Source: an uncultured Paracoccaceae bacterium
Lineage (GTDB): Bacteria; Pseudomonadota; Alphaproteobacteria; Rhodobacterales; Rhodobacteraceae
Direction: 5' to 3'
NCBI GenBank assembly: GCA_947495795.1
Contig: CANMAI010000001.1
Span: 558,001-622,000, forward strand
DNA: 64,000 bases
In this document: positions 62,061-64,000 of the stretch, in pieces
How the letters are laid out: each line of letters starts with the position of its first letter
How positions within the stretch are numbered: the first letter of the stretch is position 1
Notes under the pieces: model-generated
The model's input: only the letters and a program-made list of their open reading frames with translations
Database searches by the model: none
Told to the model about the DNA's origin: nothing
Program-made: the position numbers and the translations under genes

Positions 62061-63739
62061 TCCGCTGCCATCACTTTGGGTTTCGGTTTAGGCGTCGCGC
62101 CATGCTCGTATTCCTCAAGAAAATCGAGCACTTCCTGGCGGTAAGCGTAGTAATCCGGATGCTCCAGCAGCGCTTTGCGGGTGCGTGGGCGTGGCAGTTC
62201 CACATCCGTGATCTTGCCGATGGTTGCCTGTGGCCCGTTCGTCATCATCACCACGCGGTCGGCCAGAAGGATGGCCTCATCCACATCGTGGGTTACACAG
62301 ATCGCCGTTACCTTGGTGCGCGACCACACCTCCATCAGCACTTCCTGAAGTTCCCAACGGGTCAGGCTGTCGAGCATGCCAAAGGGTTCATCGAGAAGCA
62401 GAAGCTTGGGCGAAAGCGCAAAGGCACGGGCGATGCCAACACGTTGCTTCATCCCGTTGGAAAGGCTTGCGGCGCCCTTATCCATACTGTCGGCCAGCCC
62501 CACACGCTCCAGGTAGTATTCGACCACCTCCTGCCGCTCGGCCTGGCTGGCCCTCGGGTAGACCTTGTCGACCCCGATCGCGACGTTTTCCTTGGCTGTG
62601 AGCCACGGGAAGAGGTTGGGCGACTGGAAAACAACGGCACGTTCCGGATCCGCGCCCTCGACATGCGTGCCATCCAGCACAACAGCCCCCTCGGAGATCG
62701 GGTTTAGCCCCGCCGCCATTGTGAGCACCGTGGATTTGCCGCAGCCGGAATGCCCGATGAGCGAGATGAACTCACCCTTGTTTATCTTGAGGTTGAAGTC
62801 CTCAACCACGGTCAGCGGCCCCTTGGGTGTGGGGTATACCTTGTGGAGTTGGGAGAAGTTGAGGAACCTCTCCTGCAGCCCTTCCTGCGCACGGGCAACG
62901 GCGGCAGGGATGCCGTGGATCGGGGTGACATCCGGCAGGGTTCGGGTTTCTGCAACTTTGGCAGCGATGCCCACATCCATCAGGTACGTCGTGATATCTG
63001 CCCGCAGTTTTTTGAACGTCTCGTCATGGTTCATTGCCATCCTGTCGCGCGGGCGGGGGAGCGTGACGGGAACCGGATTGGCCAGCGTGCCATCGGGGTT
63101 GAGTGGGATGATGCGGTCGGCGAGAAGAATGGCCTCGTCCACGTCATTGGTGATCAGGATGCAGGTTTTCTTGTCCCGCTCCCAGATCTCCAGGATCTCG
63201 TCGGCAAGGTTCGCGCGCGTCAGCGCATCCAGCGCCGAAAGCGGCTCATCCAGCAGCAGCATTTCGGGATTCATCGCAAGCGCGCGCGCCACTGCAACGC
63301 GCTGGCGCATGCCCCCCGAAAGTTCAGAGGGGCGGCGGGCGACGGCGTGCGATAGCCCGACCATGGAGACATAATGGTCGATCTTCGCCGCACGCTCCGC
63401 CTTGGACAGCCGAGGGAAGACGGCGTCGACCGCAAGCCCCACATTTCCGCCAACCGTCAGCCACGGCATCAGCGAGTAGCTTTGGAAAACCAGACCCCGC
63501 TCTGGCCCCGGTTCCGTGATCGGCTGCCCCTTGAAAGTCAGGGTGCCGCCATCGGGCATCTCCAGCCCTGCGATGAGGTTGATCAGGGTGGATTTTCCGG
63601 TGCCGGAAAAGCCGAGAATTGCGAGGAATTCGCCCTCTTCGACCTCAAGATCGATTTCGTGCAGAACCGTGGCACGATCAAGCCCTGTGCCGAAGCCCTT
63701 GGTGACGCCTTTGAGTGACAGGATGCTCATGCCATTCAC
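62057..63739 (-). CDS. nitrate/nitrite ABC transporter, fused tandem ATP-binding protein
   Basis: A 560-residue protein with two complete nucleotide-binding domains, comparable to NrtC and NrtD fused. Domain 1: Walker [10 protein letters not shown] (residues 43-51), signature LSGGM (140-144), Walker B LLLDEP, and ITNDVDEA where the H-loop His should be (Asn198). Domain 2: Walker [10 protein letters not shown] (329-337), signature LSNGM (426-430), Walker B LLLLDEP and normal VTHDVDEA (His484). It powers nitrate uptake with NrtB. The GTG start at 63739 overlaps the nrtB stop by 4 nt; ATG at 63730 is the alternative. Confidence 0.92.
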   Translation of the reverse strand: MNGMSILSLKGVTKGFGTGLDRATVLHEIDLEVEEGEFLAILGFSGTGKSTLINLIAGLEMPDGGTLTFKGQPITEPGPERGLVFQSYSLMPWLTVGGNVGLAVDAVFPRLSKAERAAKIDHYVSMVGLSHAVARRPSELSGGMRQRVAVARALAMNPEMLLLDEPLSALDALTRANLADEILEIWERDKKTCILITNDVDEAILLADRIIPLNPDGTLANPVPVTLPRPRDRMAMNHDETFKKLRADITTYLMDVGIAAKVAETRTLPDVTPIHGIPAAVARAQEGLQERFLNFSQLHKVYPTPKGPLTVVEDFNLKINKGEFISLIGHSGCGKSTVLTMAAGLNPISEGAVVLDGTHVEGADPERAVVFQSPNLFPWLTAKENVAIGVDKVYPRASQAERQEVVEYYLERVGLADSMDKGAASLSNGMKQRVGIARAFALSPKLLLLDEPFGMLDSLTRWELQEVLMEVWSRTKVTAICVTHDVDEAILLADRVVMMTNGPQATIGKITDVELPRPRTRKALLEHPDYYAYRQEVLDFLEEYEHGATPKPKPKVMAAE

Positions 63740-64000
63740 CGGTTTGCCGAGAAGGTGAACATGGATTGCAGCGCATACATCACGCGATCCAGAAGAAATC
63801 CGATAATACCGATGGTGAAGACGGCGACCATGATGCGGGCGAGCGATTGGGATGAGCCGTTCTGAAACTCATCCCAGACGAATTTGCCCAAACCGGGGTT
63901 CTGGGCCAGCATTTCTGCGGCGATAAGAACCATCCAGCCCACCCCCAGCGAAAGGCGCAAACCCGTGAAGATCAGCGGCAGCGCCGAGGGCAATACCAGC
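63736..64000 (-). CDS. nrtB: nitrate/nitrite ABC transporter permease, C-terminal part
   Basis: The frame runs off the right edge, leaving the last 87 residues. They contain the end of the binding-protein-dependent permease signature ([34 protein letters not shown]; core [14 protein letters not shown]) and a last membrane helix [19 protein letters not shown], as in the NrtB/SsuC/TauC family. With the tandem ATPase behind it, nitrate or nitrite is the probable substrate. Confidence 0.9.
   Translation of the reverse strand, partial: LVLPSALPLIFTGLRLSLGVGWMVLIAAEMLAQNPGLGKFVWDEFQNGSSQSLARIMVAVFTIGIIGFLLDRVMYALQSMFTFSANR

Overview
The window is a piece of an alphaproteobacterial chromosome, almost certainly from a marine Rhodobacteraceae (Roseobacter-group) aerobic anoxygenic phototroph. 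The evidence is a bacteriochlorophyll a/spheroidene-type photosynthesis gene cluster in the Rhodobacter-like order crtC-crtD / crtE-crtF-bchC-bchX-bchY-bchZ-pufQ-pufB-pufA-pufL-pufM. Around it are Rhodobacterales-type housekeeping genes (pmbA, hemE, hemC, mlaA/mlaC, PBP1A, glnK-amtB, rsmD) and an assimilatory nitrate operon. I see no tRNA, rRNA, insertion sequence, prophage or CRISPR array.

Layout. 1-2041: end of pmbA, an inositol-monophosphatase-family gene and tspO. 2184-7233: a three-gene surface-glycan block (UDP-galactopyranose mutase, a two-headed glycosyltransferase, a sulfotransferase-like protein) lying between tspO and crtC. 7288-19644: carotenoid, bacteriochlorophyllide reductase and reaction-centre/LH1 genes, closed by a strong terminator directly after pufM, with no pufC or pufX. 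19803-26856: an HD-GYP gene, divergent hemE/hemC, and the tightly overlapped operon bchG-bch2-bchP-idi. The other half of the usual cluster (bchFNBHLM, puhA, bchIDO, crtIB) is not in the window. 26944-34720: envelope and nitrogen-sensing genes (CAP-domain lipoprotein, L,D-transpeptidase, MsrC, AmtB, GlnK, PBP1A, MlaC, MlaA). 34901-37950: an orphan type I secretion ABC/HlyD pair. 38015-46508: mixed metabolic and stress genes. 46547-54190: transporters, MepA, a phytase-like protein and two small regulator/target pairs (LysR-DUF1330, TetR-hydrolase). 54370-64000: a minus-strand nitrate assimilation operon, nrtB-nrtCD-nirB-nirD-nasA-ybiB-like-cysG, in which all six junctions can be read as exact 4-nt overlaps.

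Regulation visible in the DNA. Six TGT-N12-ACA palindromes, the PpsR/CrtJ operator pattern, lie at crtD/crtE (two), crtF/bchC (two), hemE/hemC (one) and at the bchG start (one). A TGCAC-N7-GTGCA palindrome of NtrC type lies upstream of glnK-amtB, and twin TAGAC-N6-GTCTA operators lie between the tetR gene and its hydrolase. Stem-loops sit at the pufQ/pufB and pufA/pufL junctions, where differential mRNA stability is known in relatives.

The least explained items are: a phased 11-bp triple repeat present at two distant intergenic sites; the lack of any ordinary start codon for crtC just upstream of its conserved domain; a hairpin that encloses both the Shine-Dalgarno sequence and the start codon of a serine hydrolase; a 140-bp inverted-repeat-bounded element; and a tandem nitrate ABC ATPase whose unusual residues fall into one composite ATP site. 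No wholly new multi-gene system is evident.
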